64,000 bases of DNA from CALCTE01 sp045627885 (GTDB taxonomy: Bacteria > Bacillota > Clostridia > Oscillospirales > CAG-272): assembly GCA_045627885.1 (NCBI GenBank), contig JAZQOM010000066.1, forward strand, positions 8,716-72,715. The letters are read 5' to 3'. The notes below the pieces were generated by a model, which was not told where the DNA came from, searched no databases, and saw only the letters and a program-made list of their open reading frames with translations. Position numbers and translations under genes: made by a program. Positions 35,058 to 43,286 of the stretch are shown piece by piece; positions within the stretch are counted from its first letter, which is position 1; every line of letters begins with the position of its first letter.

Positions 35058-35198
35058 TCAATATCTCTGCGTGTAATCCTTATCCTTATTGGGATTTCCC
35101 GAATCTTCGGGCTCCTCGGCAGGAGAAGATGTAAGCATTATATCGGGAAACTCCAACAAAAGAATTTCCGCATCGGGATTTTTATAATTTTCTTTCAT
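35058..35198 (-). CDS. 46-residue acidic peptide, family shared with 34664-34792
   Basis: Starts MKENYKNPDAEILLLEFPDI, then Met-Leu-Thr-Ser-Ser and a Pro/Glu/Asp/Asn/Lys-rich hydrophilic tail ending Tyr-Thr-Gln-Arg-Tyr. GGAGG lies 7 bp before the ATG; it has its own strong promoter and terminator, so it is very likely expressed. The gapless resemblance to the convergent 42-residue peptide (Tyr5, Pro8-Asp9, Ile20-Met-Leu, Ser24) shows common ancestry. No signal peptide, no recognised family. Confidence 0.72.
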   Translation of the reverse strand: MKENYKNPDAEILLLEFPDIMLTSSPAEEPEDSGNPNKDKDYTQRY

Positions 35199-35242
35199 AT
35201 CATAACCTCCGTTATTCAGTGCTGATTTTACTATATGTATAC

Positions 35243-35270
35243 ATTATACCACAAAAAAATAAAAAATCAA
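35243..35270 (-). promoter_or_regulatory. Promoter for the minus-strand peptide
   Basis: Minus-strand TTGATT (35270-35265), 16 bp, TATAAT (35248-35243), 45 bp before the ATG. Confidence 0.78.
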
Positions 35271-35407
35271 TACTTATTTGAATTCGGTTCAATATCCGGA
35301 AAATGCAGGTATAAAGCGGCATTGGGGAGCTTTGAACAGAGAGAGCATAAATTTTCCGGTAAAAAACGAAAAAACAAACGCCGATTTCTGTATTTTCGAA
35401 ACGACAC

Positions 35408-35436
35408 TTGACTTGTCTGTTCGGATTTGATATAAT
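35408..35436 (+). promoter_or_regulatory. Promoter for the FNT transporter gene
   Basis: TTGACT (35408-35413), 17 bp, TATAAT (35431-35436). Confidence 0.85.
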
Positions 35437-35571
35437 AACTTAACAAAAAGCATTCTTGCTGCTGACGGCAAGCGCCGCGGAAACAAGTATGTATAAGCCG
35501 ACGGGCGTATTTGTTTGTGCATGACAAGTATGCTCTTTTTTATACACTTTTTAATATTAAGGAGAAGAATT
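35437..35571 (+). other. Long leader of the FNT transporter mRNA, possibly structured
   Basis: About 125 nt of leader precede the start codon. It contains complementary GC-rich pieces (GACGGC / GCCGCG / GCCGAC) and ACAAGTATG twice (near 35483 and 35525). I tested it by eye against ZTP and THF riboswitch consensus and found no convincing match. The other part of this gap, 35271-35407, shows nothing. Confidence 0.35.
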
Positions 35572-36174
35572 ATGCCAAAAAAGCTATTATTGGGGCTTTC
35601 CGCCGGTATTCTCATTTCGATAGGCGGCTCGGTATTCCTTGCCTGCGACAACAAGGTTGTCGGCGCGGTATTCTTTTCGGTTGCACTCATTTGCATTTGC
35701 ATTAAAGGCTATTCGCTTTACACGGGCAAGATAGGTTTTATTCCCGAAAAACACGGCAAAGAAGAATTCTCCGTGCTTCTTCTCGGACTTTTGGGCAACG
35801 CCGTGGGCACTACCGTCTGCGGCTATGCGATAAAATATGCGCTACCCAAGCTCTCCGAAACGGCACAGACTATTTGCTCGGCAAAGCTCGAGCAGAGCTT
35901 CGGCTCTACGCTTATCAGAGGCATTTTCTGCGGAATTCTGATGTATCTTGCCGTAAGCATTTACAGAGACAAGCAGAAGATTGTCGGAATACTGTTCTGC
36001 GTGCCCGTATTTATTCTTGCGGGCTTTGAACACTCAATAGCCGATATGTTCTACTTTGCGGCTGACGGCACGGTTTCGCTTGCGAGATTTTGCTATATCT
36101 GGACGGTCATTTTAGGCAATACGATTGGCGGAATGCTTCTGCCGGTGCTCAATTTTACAAAAATAGAAAACTGA
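35572..36174 (+). CDS. Formate/nitrite transporter (FNT) family protein
   Basis: The 200-residue membrane protein is short for the family (usually 250-280) and has about six hydrophobic segments. FNT traits are the start LLLGLSAGILISIGGSVFLA, GNAVGTTVCGYAI, FCGILMYLAVSIY, VFILAGFEHSIADMFYF and GNTIGGMLLP. AAGGAG 8 bp before ATG 35572 sets the start; the frame is open earlier but would precede the ribosome binding site. Because fhs (formate-THF ligase) follows 91 bp downstream on the same strand, formate is the likely substrate rather than nitrite; that is inference. Confidence 0.9.
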   Translation: MPKKLLLGLSAGILISIGGSVFLACDNKVVGAVFFSVALICICIKGYSLYTGKIGFIPEKHGKEEFSVLLLGLLGNAVGTTVCGYAIKYALPKLSETAQTICSAKLEQSFGSTLIRGIFCGILMYLAVSIYRDKQKIVGILFCVPVFILAGFEHSIADMFYFAADGTVSLARFCYIWTVILGNTIGGMLLPVLNFTKIEN

Positions 36175-36195
36175 TTCGCGGATATCGCCTTGCTC

Positions 36196-36224
36196 TTTAC
36201 AAAGGAATTCATAAAGCGTATAAT
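36196..36224 (+). promoter_or_regulatory. Promoter for fhs
   Basis: TTTACA (36196-36201), 17 bp, TATAAT (36219-36224), 41 bp before the ATG, so fhs can be expressed apart from the transporter. Confidence 0.72.
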
Positions 36225-36265
36225 GATTACATAATATCAAAACTCAAGAATAAAGGAGAAAAAAG

Positions 36266-37939
36266 ATGGCATACAAATCGGATATTGAAATCGCCCAGGA
36301 ATGCAAGATGCTTCCGATAACAGAAATTGCAAAAGTTGCTCATGTAGACGAAAAATATATTGAGCAGTACGGCAAATACAAGGCAAAAATCGACCTCGAC
36401 CTCTTGAAAGAGGACAAGCCCGACGGCAAGCTCGTGCTTGTTACGGCAATAACGCCCACTCCTGCGGGAGAAGGCAAAACGACCACCACGATAGGACTTG
36501 CCGACGGTCTTAAAAAGATTGGCAAGGATGTCACCGTAGCTCTCCGCGAGCCCTCACTCGGCCCCGTGTTCGGCGTTAAGGGCGGAGCGGCAGGCGGCGG
36601 ATATGCACAGGTAGTTCCGATGGAAGATATCAACCTCCACTTCACGGGAGACTTCCACGCAATAGGCGCGGCAAACAACCTTCTTGCCGCTATGCTCGAC
36701 AATCACATTCAGCAGGGCAACGCTCTCGGAATTGATGTAAAGAAGATTACATGGAAAAGATGCGTCGATATGAACGACCGTCAGCTCCGTTTTGTAGTGG
36801 ACGGACTCGGCGGCAAGGCGAACGGAACTCCGAGAGAGGACGGCTTTGATATCACCGTCGCTTCCGAGATAATGGCGGTATTCTGCCTCGCTTCTTCGAT
36901 AAACGACTTAAAGGCAAGACTTTCCCGTATCATCGTCGGCTACACCTATGACGACAAGCCCGTAACGGCAGGCGACCTCAAGGCTGTCGGCGCTATGACG
37001 GCGCTTCTCAAGGACGCAATTAAGCCCAACCTCGTTCAGACTCTCGAGGGAACGCCCGCGTTTGTTCACGGCGGCCCGTTTGCAAATATCGCGCACGGCT
37101 GCAACTCCGTAATTGCTACGAGAATGGCTCTCAAAATGGGAGACTACACGATAACGGAGGCAGGCTTCGGCGCTGACCTCGGCGCGGAAAAATTCCTCGA
37201 CATCAAGTGCCGTATGGCGGGACTCACACCCGACGCGGTGGTTATGGTTGCGACAATTCGTGCGCTCAAGATGCACGGCGGACTTGCAAAGACAGAGCTC
37301 GGAAAAGAAGACCTCGGCGCGCTCGAGAGAGGTATTCCCAATCTGTTAAGGCATGTATCCAACATCAAGAATGTTTACAAGCTCCCCTGCGTCGTAGCGG
37401 TCAACCGCTTCCCGACGGACACCGATGCCGAGGTTGAATTCATCATCAAAAAGTGCAAGGAGCTCGGAGTCAACACCGTTCTTTCGACGGTATGGGCAGA
37501 CGGCGGCAACGGCGGCATTGAGCTTGCAAAAGAGGTTGTACGCCTCTGCGAAGAGGAAAAGGGAGACTTCACATTCAGCTATGATGACGATATGCCGATA
37601 GAGAAGAAGATAGAGGCGGTTGTAACCAAGGTTTACGGCGGCAAGGGCGTCAACATTCTTCCCGCGGCAAAGAAGCAGATTGAAAAGCTCACGGAGCTCG
37701 GATTTGATAAGGTTCCCGTGTGCATCGCGAAGACACAGTACAGTTTTTCAGACGACCAGACAAAGCTCGGCGCTCCCGAGGACTTCACCGTAACCGTAAG
37801 AAATGTCAAGGTTTCCGCGGGCGCGGGATTTATCGTAGTTCTCACGGGTGACATAATGACGATGCCCGGCCTTCCCAAAAAGCCTGCGGCAGAGGGAATA
37901 GATGTTGACGAAAACGGAAAGATAACCGGACTGTTTTAA
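36266..37939 (+). CDS. fhs: Formate--tetrahydrofolate ligase
   Basis: ATP-dependent formation of 10-formyl-THF from formate and THF, the entry of formate into one-carbon metabolism. The 557-residue length is standard. The P-loop [20 protein letters not shown] is near residue 65, followed by [34 protein letters not shown] and the late [19 protein letters not shown] lies before the ATG. Adjacent FNT transporter, and the folate transporter elsewhere in the window, fit a folate/C1-dependent metabolism; acetogenesis cannot be concluded from fhs alone. Confidence 0.98.
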   Translation: MAYKSDIEIAQECKMLPITEIAKVAHVDEKYIEQYGKYKAKIDLDLLKEDKPDGKLVLVTAITPTPAGEGKTTTTIGLADGLKKIGKDVTVALREPSLGPVFGVKGGAAGGGYAQVVPMEDINLHFTGDFHAIGAANNLLAAMLDNHIQQGNALGIDVKKITWKRCVDMNDRQLRFVVDGLGGKANGTPREDGFDITVASEIMAVFCLASSINDLKARLSRIIVGYTYDDKPVTAGDLKAVGAMTALLKDAIKPNLVQTLEGTPAFVHGGPFANIAHGCNSVIATRMALKMGDYTITEAGFGADLGAEKFLDIKCRMAGLTPDAVVMVATIRALKMHGGLAKTELGKEDLGALERGIPNLLRHVSNIKNVYKLPCVVAVNRFPTDTDAEVEFIIKKCKELGVNTVLSTVWADGGNGGIELAKEVVRLCEEEKGDFTFSYDDDMPIEKKIEAVVTKVYGGKGVNILPAAKKQIEKLTELGFDKVPVCIAKTQYSFSDDQTKLGAPEDFTVTVRNVKVSAGAGFIVVLTGDIMTMPGLPKKPAAEGIDVDENGKITGLF

Positions 37940-37960
37940 TAAAAAATAGTTGCTTATTTG

Positions 37961-38006
37961 ATATGCACCTCCGAAAGAGTTTGACTTTTGGGGTGCATAT
38001 CATTTT
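37961..38006 (+). terminator. Terminator of fhs
   Basis: Stem of about 16 bp (ATATGCACC.. at 37961-37977 with 37985-38000), small loop, followed by CATTTTAT. Confidence 0.8.
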
Positions 38007-38047
38007 ATCGCGCTCTTTTTTCGGGCAATTTATTTTTTTATAATGTA

Positions 38048-38076
38048 TTGCCTTTTTTGTTTTTATGTTGTATAAT
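38048..38076 (+). promoter_or_regulatory. Promoter for the 79-residue ORF
   Basis: TTGCCT (38048-38053), 17 bp, TATAAT (38071-38076). Confidence 0.75.
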
Positions 38077-38119
38077 TCATATACAGTATATTTGTAAATA
38101 ATTGATTCGGAGGCAAAAT

Positions 38120-38359
38120 ATGAAAGCTATATCTTGGAATGAAAACGGTTGGACAACAATTCAGGAAGCAGACGCGGAGAAGCACATTCTCGAAATCTGC
38201 TGCCTTGCCGAAGACGGCATTGTAAAAGAAGTACGCAGACGCCACAACGACGGCGAGGAAGAAAAGCTCACAAAGGTTTTGGACGGAACACACGAGCTTC
38301 CGATGCCTCTTGCCGAATTCAAAAAGCTCCTTCGCAAAAAGGAAATCGTACTCAAATAA
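38120..38359 (+). CDS. Small cytoplasmic protein of unknown function
   Basis: A 79-residue protein starting MKAISWNENGWTTIQEADAE, mostly charged, with two Cys (EICCLAEDG) and a basic end. GGAGG is 8 bp before ATG 38120; the frame extends six codons upstream through that site and is not used. It has its own promoter and terminator, so it is a separate transcription unit. No signal or TM segment and no family I recognise. Confidence 0.75.
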   Translation: MKAISWNENGWTTIQEADAEKHILEICCLAEDGIVKEVRRRHNDGEEEKLTKVLDGTHELPMPLAEFKKLLRKKEIVLK

Positions 38360-38361
38360 TC

Positions 38362-38400
38362 AAAAAAATTGCCGCAGATTTTCATCTGCGACATTTTTTT
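38362..38400. terminator. Terminator between the small ORF and the ABC exporter
   Basis: CGCAGAT (38373-38379) and ATCTGCG (38384-38390) with A- and T-runs on both flanks; usable by the convergent ABC gene as well. Confidence 0.85.
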
Positions 38401-38408
38401 ATACTTTT

Positions 38409-40121
38409 TTATTCTCTGAACTGCATTGAATACAGCTTTGCGTATTCTCCGTTTGCGGCGATAAGCTCATCGTGAGTGCCGCTCTCCGTCATCTTTCCCT
38501 TGTCTATCACGGCTATTGTATCGGCGTTCTTTATCGTCGAAAGCCTGTGCGCGACGACGAGTGTCGTTCTTCCTATGCAGAGCTCATCAAGCGCCTTTTG
38601 TATGTAAATTTCCGTCGTGTTGTCGAGCGCCGAGGTCGCTTCGTCGAGAATAAGTATCGGCGGATTTTTGAGGAACACTCTCGCTATCGAAAGTCTCTGC
38701 TTCTGACCGCCCGATAGCTTTACTCCACGCTCTCCGATATTTGTTTCGTAGCCGTGCGGCAGGCTCATGATATATTCGTGAATGTTTGCCCGCTTTGCCG
38801 CCTCAATTACCTCTTCGTCGCTTGCATCAAGCCGCCCGTACAGAATATTGTCCTTTATGCTTGCATTGAAAAGATATATGTCCTGCTGAACTATGCCGAT
38901 GTTTCTTCGCAGAGATTCCATTGTCATTGAGCAGATATTTTTGCCGTCTATCAGAATTTCGCCGCTGTTTATTTTATAGAAATTCGGGATAAGGTGGCAT
39001 ATCGTCGTCTTTCCTCCGCCGCTCGGGCCGACAAGCGCGTATGTTTTGCCTGCGGGAATATCTATGTTTATTCCGTCGAGAACCGTCTTGCTGTCATTAT
39101 ACGAATATGTGACATTCTTAAATTCTATGTGCCCGTTTACTCTGCCTGCGTCGGTTGCGTTTTCGGCGTCCTTTTCGGGCTCTGTGTCGAGAATCTCGAT
39201 AAATCTCTCAAAGCCGGTGACGCCGCTCTGATACTGCTCCATAAAGTTTATGAGCGTCGTTATCGGAGTTATAAACAGGTTGACGGAGAGAATGAACGCC
39301 GAATAATCAGCGAAGTCTATTTTTTCGGCATACAGAAAAAGTCCGCCCGCTATCAAAACGACTACATTGAAGATATCCGTCACAAAAGAGGTCATCGAGT
39401 GGAACTGTCCCATCGCCTTGTAGGCTTCGCTTCTCGATTTGACGAACTGCTCGTTGCCGACCTCGAATTTTTCGCGTTCCTTTGCGGCGTTGTTGAACGC
39501 CTTTGTGACGCGAATGCCGGAGATACTGCTCTCCAAAGCCGCATTTATTTTGCCGACTGACACTCTGCTTTCGGCAAATGCGTCGCGCATCTTTTTTCTC
39601 AGCGACATGGATATTATGAGAAGAAACGGCACGCAGGCAAATATGATAAGCGTAAGCCACGGGCTTATTGTCATAAGGTATATAAACGCGACTATTATCG
39701 AAATTGACGATACGATGAGATTTTCGGGGCCGTGATGCGCAAGCTCGCTTATATCCATCAGGTCGTTTGTCATGCGCGACATTATCTTGCCCGTCTCGTG
39801 CTCGTCATAGAAGCCGTACGGTAGCTTTTCGAGGTGCTCGAACATATCCGAACGCATCTTTGCCTGCATTCTGAGTCCCATTATATGACCGTAATACTGC
39901 ACGAAGAAATTGAGCAAAAGCCGCACTGTATACAGCGCAAGCAGAACTATTCCGAACAGGATTATCATACGGTATTTTTCGTGCGGGATAAGGTCGTTTA
40001 GCATCTTCCTTGTTACTATCGGATATACGACTCCGACGAGCGCGATAAGGAGCGATGCGAGCATATCCGCCGCGAAAAGCTTTTTATGCGGCTTGTAGTA
40101 GCTGAAAAATCTTTTTAACAT
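38409..40121 (-). CDS. ABC exporter half-transporter (fused permease and ATPase)
   Basis: A 570-residue MsbA/LmrA-type protein with an N-terminal six-helix membrane domain and a C-terminal nucleotide-binding domain: Walker A GPSGGGKTT, Q-loop QQDIYLF, signature LSGGQKQRLSIARV, Walker B ILILDEATSALD and H-loop AHRLSTI. It should work as a homodimer exporting lipids, peptides or drugs; cargo unreadable. ATG 40121 follows CGGAG by 7 bp; the frame opens nine codons earlier inside the hairpin. It lies 36 bp after the PBP gene on the same strand. Confidence 0.95.
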   Translation of the reverse strand: MLKRFFSYYKPHKKLFAADMLASLLIALVGVVYPIVTRKMLNDLIPHEKYRMIILFGIVLLALYTVRLLLNFFVQYYGHIMGLRMQAKMRSDMFEHLEKLPYGFYDEHETGKIMSRMTNDLMDISELAHHGPENLIVSSISIIVAFIYLMTISPWLTLIIFACVPFLLIISMSLRKKMRDAFAESRVSVGKINAALESSISGIRVTKAFNNAAKEREKFEVGNEQFVKSRSEAYKAMGQFHSMTSFVTDIFNVVVLIAGGLFLYAEKIDFADYSAFILSVNLFITPITTLINFMEQYQSGVTGFERFIEILDTEPEKDAENATDAGRVNGHIEFKNVTYSYNDSKTVLDGINIDIPAGKTYALVGPSGGGKTTICHLIPNFYKINSGEILIDGKNICSMTMESLRRNIGIVQQDIYLFNASIKDNILYGRLDASDEEVIEAAKRANIHEYIMSLPHGYETNIGERGVKLSGGQKQRLSIARVFLKNPPILILDEATSALDNTTEIYIQKALDELCIGRTTLVVAHRLSTIKNADTIAVIDKGKMTESGTHDELIAANGEYAKLYSMQFRE

Positions 40122-40133
40122 ATTTTTCTCCGA

Positions 40134-40164
40134 AATACGAGGTGTCAAAGCGACACCTCGTATT
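40134..40164 (-). terminator. Hairpin between PBP and ABC exporter genes
   Basis: A perfect 13-bp stem (40134-40146 with 40152-40164). It has no T-run on the minus strand and abuts the next ribosome binding site, so attenuation or RNA processing is as likely as termination. Confidence 0.55.
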
Positions 40165-40184
40165 GTGTTTTATATGGAGCTTGT

Positions 40185-42824
40185 TTATGAAGCGGGCTCA
40201 ACATCCACATCAAAGACGGGAATGCTGTGAAGATGTGTTGTGCAAATTCTGTTTGCGGGCTTCATACCCTTTGCAAGTCCGTAGTAATATCCGCTCACCT
40301 TGCCTGAGTAGCCCTTAATCTTGAGCGTTCTCATTCCGTAGTAGAACGGCTGGTCGTCCCTTTCGGCGCTTACAAAGTCTTTGCCGACATCTCTCCAGGT
40401 GTACTGCGCGTCTCCTATTGTCACCTGGCACGGATATTCTCTGTCTACCTTTATCAAAGATACCGTCTTGACATTCGCCGCGGGGCATTTGTCGCAGGCA
40501 ACGGATTTTGTGGATACATCATATTTTACATTGACATGGACATTACACTTTTCGGTCGGCTCCGTGCCGGCGATGAAGTAGCCCGTCTCGATTCTGTCGC
40601 CGCGCATATCGTTGTAGCAGGCATCGCACGGCTTCATTCCGCTGTCGATGCAGTATTCGCACTTGACAATTCCGCCGGTCTGCGCCGGAGTTTTGAACTT
40701 CTTTTGAATAGCGGAGCCGCTCTTTATCTGCGGGAAGATGAGCTCATCGTGTATTCTCGTCATAACCGTATTCCAGATAACGAGCGCGGGGTTTGTGGTG
40801 TAGCCCTGAATTCTCTTGGGCGTATCGTAGCCGAACCACGCTCCGCCGAGAAGATACGGCGTGTAGCCCATAAACCAGAGGTCTTTGTTGTCGTCGGTCG
40901 TTCCGGTTTTGCCGGCAACCTCAATCTTTGTCTTGAGTGTTGCCATGCGTCCGGTACCGTTTTCGACTACATTCTGCAAAAGCATCGTCATAATTGTTGC
41001 GGCTTGCGGGCTGATAACTTCTCTTTGTGTGGGTATCTCGTTTGAGAGAATTACATTGCCGTTTCTGTCAAGCACCTTTGAATATGTTGCGGATTCGGAG
41101 AATGTGCCGCCGTTGGGGAATATCGAGTAGGCATTTGCCCATTCGATGAGCTTTGCACCGTAGGTAAGACCGCCTAAAGCCATCGGTGCCATCGCGACAT
41201 CGGTGAGAACCGTGCCGTTTGAGGTCGTCTTGTGGTCGATAAGCGTGGTGATTCCGAGCTCGTTTGTCAGGAAGTTGAACGATGTTTCCGGTGTCAGCTT
41301 ATCCACAATCTTGACGGCTATGGTGTTGATGGACTGTTGGAGTCCGTGCTTTATCGTGGTAAGACCTCGATAAGAGCGTGATGAGTTTTTAGGCCACGGA
41401 TTTGTTGCCGAAGTGAACATATACGGAGAGTCGTCCAAAACCGTGCCCCAGGTTATCACCTTTCTGTCTATTCCGAGTCCGTAGGACGCGAGAGGCTTGA
41501 TTGTAGAGCCCGGCTGACGCATGGCGCTTGCCGCTCTGTTGAACACGCTGCCGTTCTTTTCGCCTCTGCCGCCGACCATTCCGAGAAGGTAGCCGTTATA
41601 CGGATTTATTACGACCATTGCGCTCTGCGGCTGTATGCCGTCGGAAATCTTCGGGAAGTTTGCGTCTTTGGCGTATTCTTCTTCGAGTATTCTCTGAATG
41701 TCGGGGTCAATAGTGGAATAGATTTCCAAGCCGCCGCCGTATACCATCTGCTCGGCAACGGACTGCGTATATCCGTATTCTTTTTGGAGGTCGCGGACGA
41801 TGCAGCTTATCATATAGTCGATAAAATACGAGTTCATCGAGCTTTCGGTGTTCTTGAGGTTTATCTCAAGCTCCGTATTTATCGCATCTCTGTATTCTTC
41901 TTCGCTTATCATCTGCTGGGCGTACATCCTTGAAAGGACTTCGTTACGCCTTGATTTATTGTTCTCGGGGAAGCTTACGGGATTCCACTTGTACGGGTTC
42001 TGCGGTATCGCCGCAAGAGCCGCCGCCTCAACAAGCGTGAGCTCGGAGACATCCTTTGAGAAATAGGTCTGCGACGCCGCCTGTATTCCGTATGCGTGCT
42101 GCGAGAGGAATATGGTATTGAGATAAGTTTCGATTATCTTCTTTTTTGTCTGATATTTCGGGTCTTCGTAGTTTGCAAATTCTTCTTTCATGGTGCGCTC
42201 AAGATAGAGCGCGCGCAGAATCTCCTGCAGTTTTCTCTGTATGGTCGTCTCGTCGTCGCCCGTCAGGTTCTTTATAAGCTGTTGGGTTATGGTAGAGCCG
42301 CCGTAGCTCTTTTGGAAGGTTGTCACAAGATTGAACACCGCGGAGCCTGTTCTTATCCAGTCAACGCCGCTGTGCTGGAAAAATCTCTTGTCTTCGACTG
42401 CCACAAACGCGTTTATGACATGCTCCGGTATAATCAGAGCCTCATCCTGACCTTCCGCCGCGTCAACGCTTGCCCAGGTGCGGTTTTCCGAGCTGTGAAT
42501 TTCGCCTATCTCGATATCTTTGCCGACGGTACGGTCGATATCATCATACTTGGTGTAGAACACCTTGCTCGTCTGGTTAAGCGTTGCCACATAGGAGTTT
42601 AAGTCAAAGCTTGCGTCCACATTATCGCGGATGTAGGTTGCGAATACGGATGCAACTATACCGCCCGTGACGATTCCTATAAGCAATACCGTAATGACGA
42701 TATTGAAAAAGTATTCTATGAATTTCCGCGCGACGAAAAGAATCGCCTTGGCAATCCACATAAGCACCGACATTATGATATCGGGTGCGTTCTTATTCTT
42801 TTTTAATTTAGAATTGGCGTCCAT
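40185..42824 (-). CDS. Class A penicillin-binding protein with Cys-rich C-terminal tail
   Basis: Bifunctional peptidoglycan glycosyltransferase and transpeptidase. In 879 residues: N-terminal TM (about 38-60), GT51 domain with EDKRFFQHSGVD and GGSTITQQLIKNL, and a transpeptidase domain with the SxxK motif (RQPGSTIKPL), SxN (QQSINTIAV) and KTGTTDDNKD. After the transpeptidase, about residues 715-790, come CxxC pairs (CEYC, CDAC, CDKC) plus a further Cys, in a small domain outside the cell; such an extracellular Cys-rich end is unusual for PBP1 enzymes. GAAAGGA precedes the ATG. Followed by the ABC exporter. Confidence 0.96.
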   Translation of the reverse strand: MDANSKLKKNKNAPDIIMSVLMWIAKAILFVARKFIEYFFNIVITVLLIGIVTGGIVASVFATYIRDNVDASFDLNSYVATLNQTSKVFYTKYDDIDRTVGKDIEIGEIHSSENRTWASVDAAEGQDEALIIPEHVINAFVAVEDKRFFQHSGVDWIRTGSAVFNLVTTFQKSYGGSTITQQLIKNLTGDDETTIQRKLQEILRALYLERTMKEEFANYEDPKYQTKKKIIETYLNTIFLSQHAYGIQAASQTYFSKDVSELTLVEAAALAAIPQNPYKWNPVSFPENNKSRRNEVLSRMYAQQMISEEEYRDAINTELEINLKNTESSMNSYFIDYMISCIVRDLQKEYGYTQSVAEQMVYGGGLEIYSTIDPDIQRILEEEYAKDANFPKISDGIQPQSAMVVINPYNGYLLGMVGGRGEKNGSVFNRAASAMRQPGSTIKPLASYGLGIDRKVITWGTVLDDSPYMFTSATNPWPKNSSRSYRGLTTIKHGLQQSINTIAVKIVDKLTPETSFNFLTNELGITTLIDHKTTSNGTVLTDVAMAPMALGGLTYGAKLIEWANAYSIFPNGGTFSESATYSKVLDRNGNVILSNEIPTQREVISPQAATIMTMLLQNVVENGTGRMATLKTKIEVAGKTGTTDDNKDLWFMGYTPYLLGGAWFGYDTPKRIQGYTTNPALVIWNTVMTRIHDELIFPQIKSGSAIQKKFKTPAQTGGIVKCEYCIDSGMKPCDACYNDMRGDRIETGYFIAGTEPTEKCNVHVNVKYDVSTKSVACDKCPAANVKTVSLIKVDREYPCQVTIGDAQYTWRDVGKDFVSAERDDQPFYYGMRTLKIKGYSGKVSGYYYGLAKGMKPANRICTTHLHSIPVFDVDVEPAS

Positions 42825-42935
42825 GTTTTTTCCTTTCGCAAAAGCTGTTTACTTGATTATAGACCTAAAATATGAATATTTTACCGCGATAAGGTAAAAA
42901 TGAGATTATCGCAAATAAAACGGAGGTGTATTTTT

Positions 42936-43286
42936 TTGAATGACGGCGGCATAAAAAGCTTTTTTCTCTGGTGCATTATTTTTATTCTTTGTATTATGGT
43001 GCTCGTTATGACTGTATATCTTGCAAATACCGTTTCGGATATGGAGAAGAGAATCGATTCGGTCAGCGCCGGAATTTCCGTAAAAGTTAGGGAAGACGGA
43101 TTTCCGTACAAGGTGAAATATGACGGAGAAACCGTGCACATCTACAATTCGGACGGCGAAGAAGCGTATAAATTTGCGCTTTCTCCTTATCTTCTTCCCG
43201 AGACGGAGAGGGAACTGCTCTCCCGTGGGCTGACTGTTTCGAGTATCGACGAGCTTTGGTCGCTCATCGAAAGCTATACGAGTTAA
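42936..43286 (+). CDS. Small membrane-anchored extracytoplasmic protein
   Basis: The 116-residue protein starts at TTG 42936, chosen because GGAGGTG lies 7 bp upstream. It has one N-terminal TM helix (FFLWCIIFILCIMVLVMTVYL), a short coiled segment (NTVSDMEKRIDSVSAG) and a small outer domain with repeated beta strands (FPYKVKYDGETVHIYNSDGE). Topology resembles a signal-anchored wall-facing protein. It is divergent from the PBP gene (111 bp apart) and its stop overlaps that of dnaE on the opposite strand. No family recognised. Confidence 0.75.
   Translation: MNDGGIKSFFLWCIIFILCIMVLVMTVYLANTVSDMEKRIDSVSAGISVKVREDGFPYKVKYDGETVHIYNSDGEEAYKFALSPYLLPETERELLSRGLTVSSIDELWSLIESYTS

Noticed and set aside
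34664..35198. Complete RiPP biosynthetic cluster
   Set aside because: No radical SAM, lanthionine synthetase, YcaO, peptidase or dedicated exporter lies within several kb; the ABC exporter at 38.4-40.1 kb is not linked.
35437..35571. ZTP (pfl) riboswitch before the FNT transporter
   Set aside because: Linked to folate/C1 genes, so I looked for it, but the conserved GGGUCGUG and CCGCCUGGGC segments are not present.
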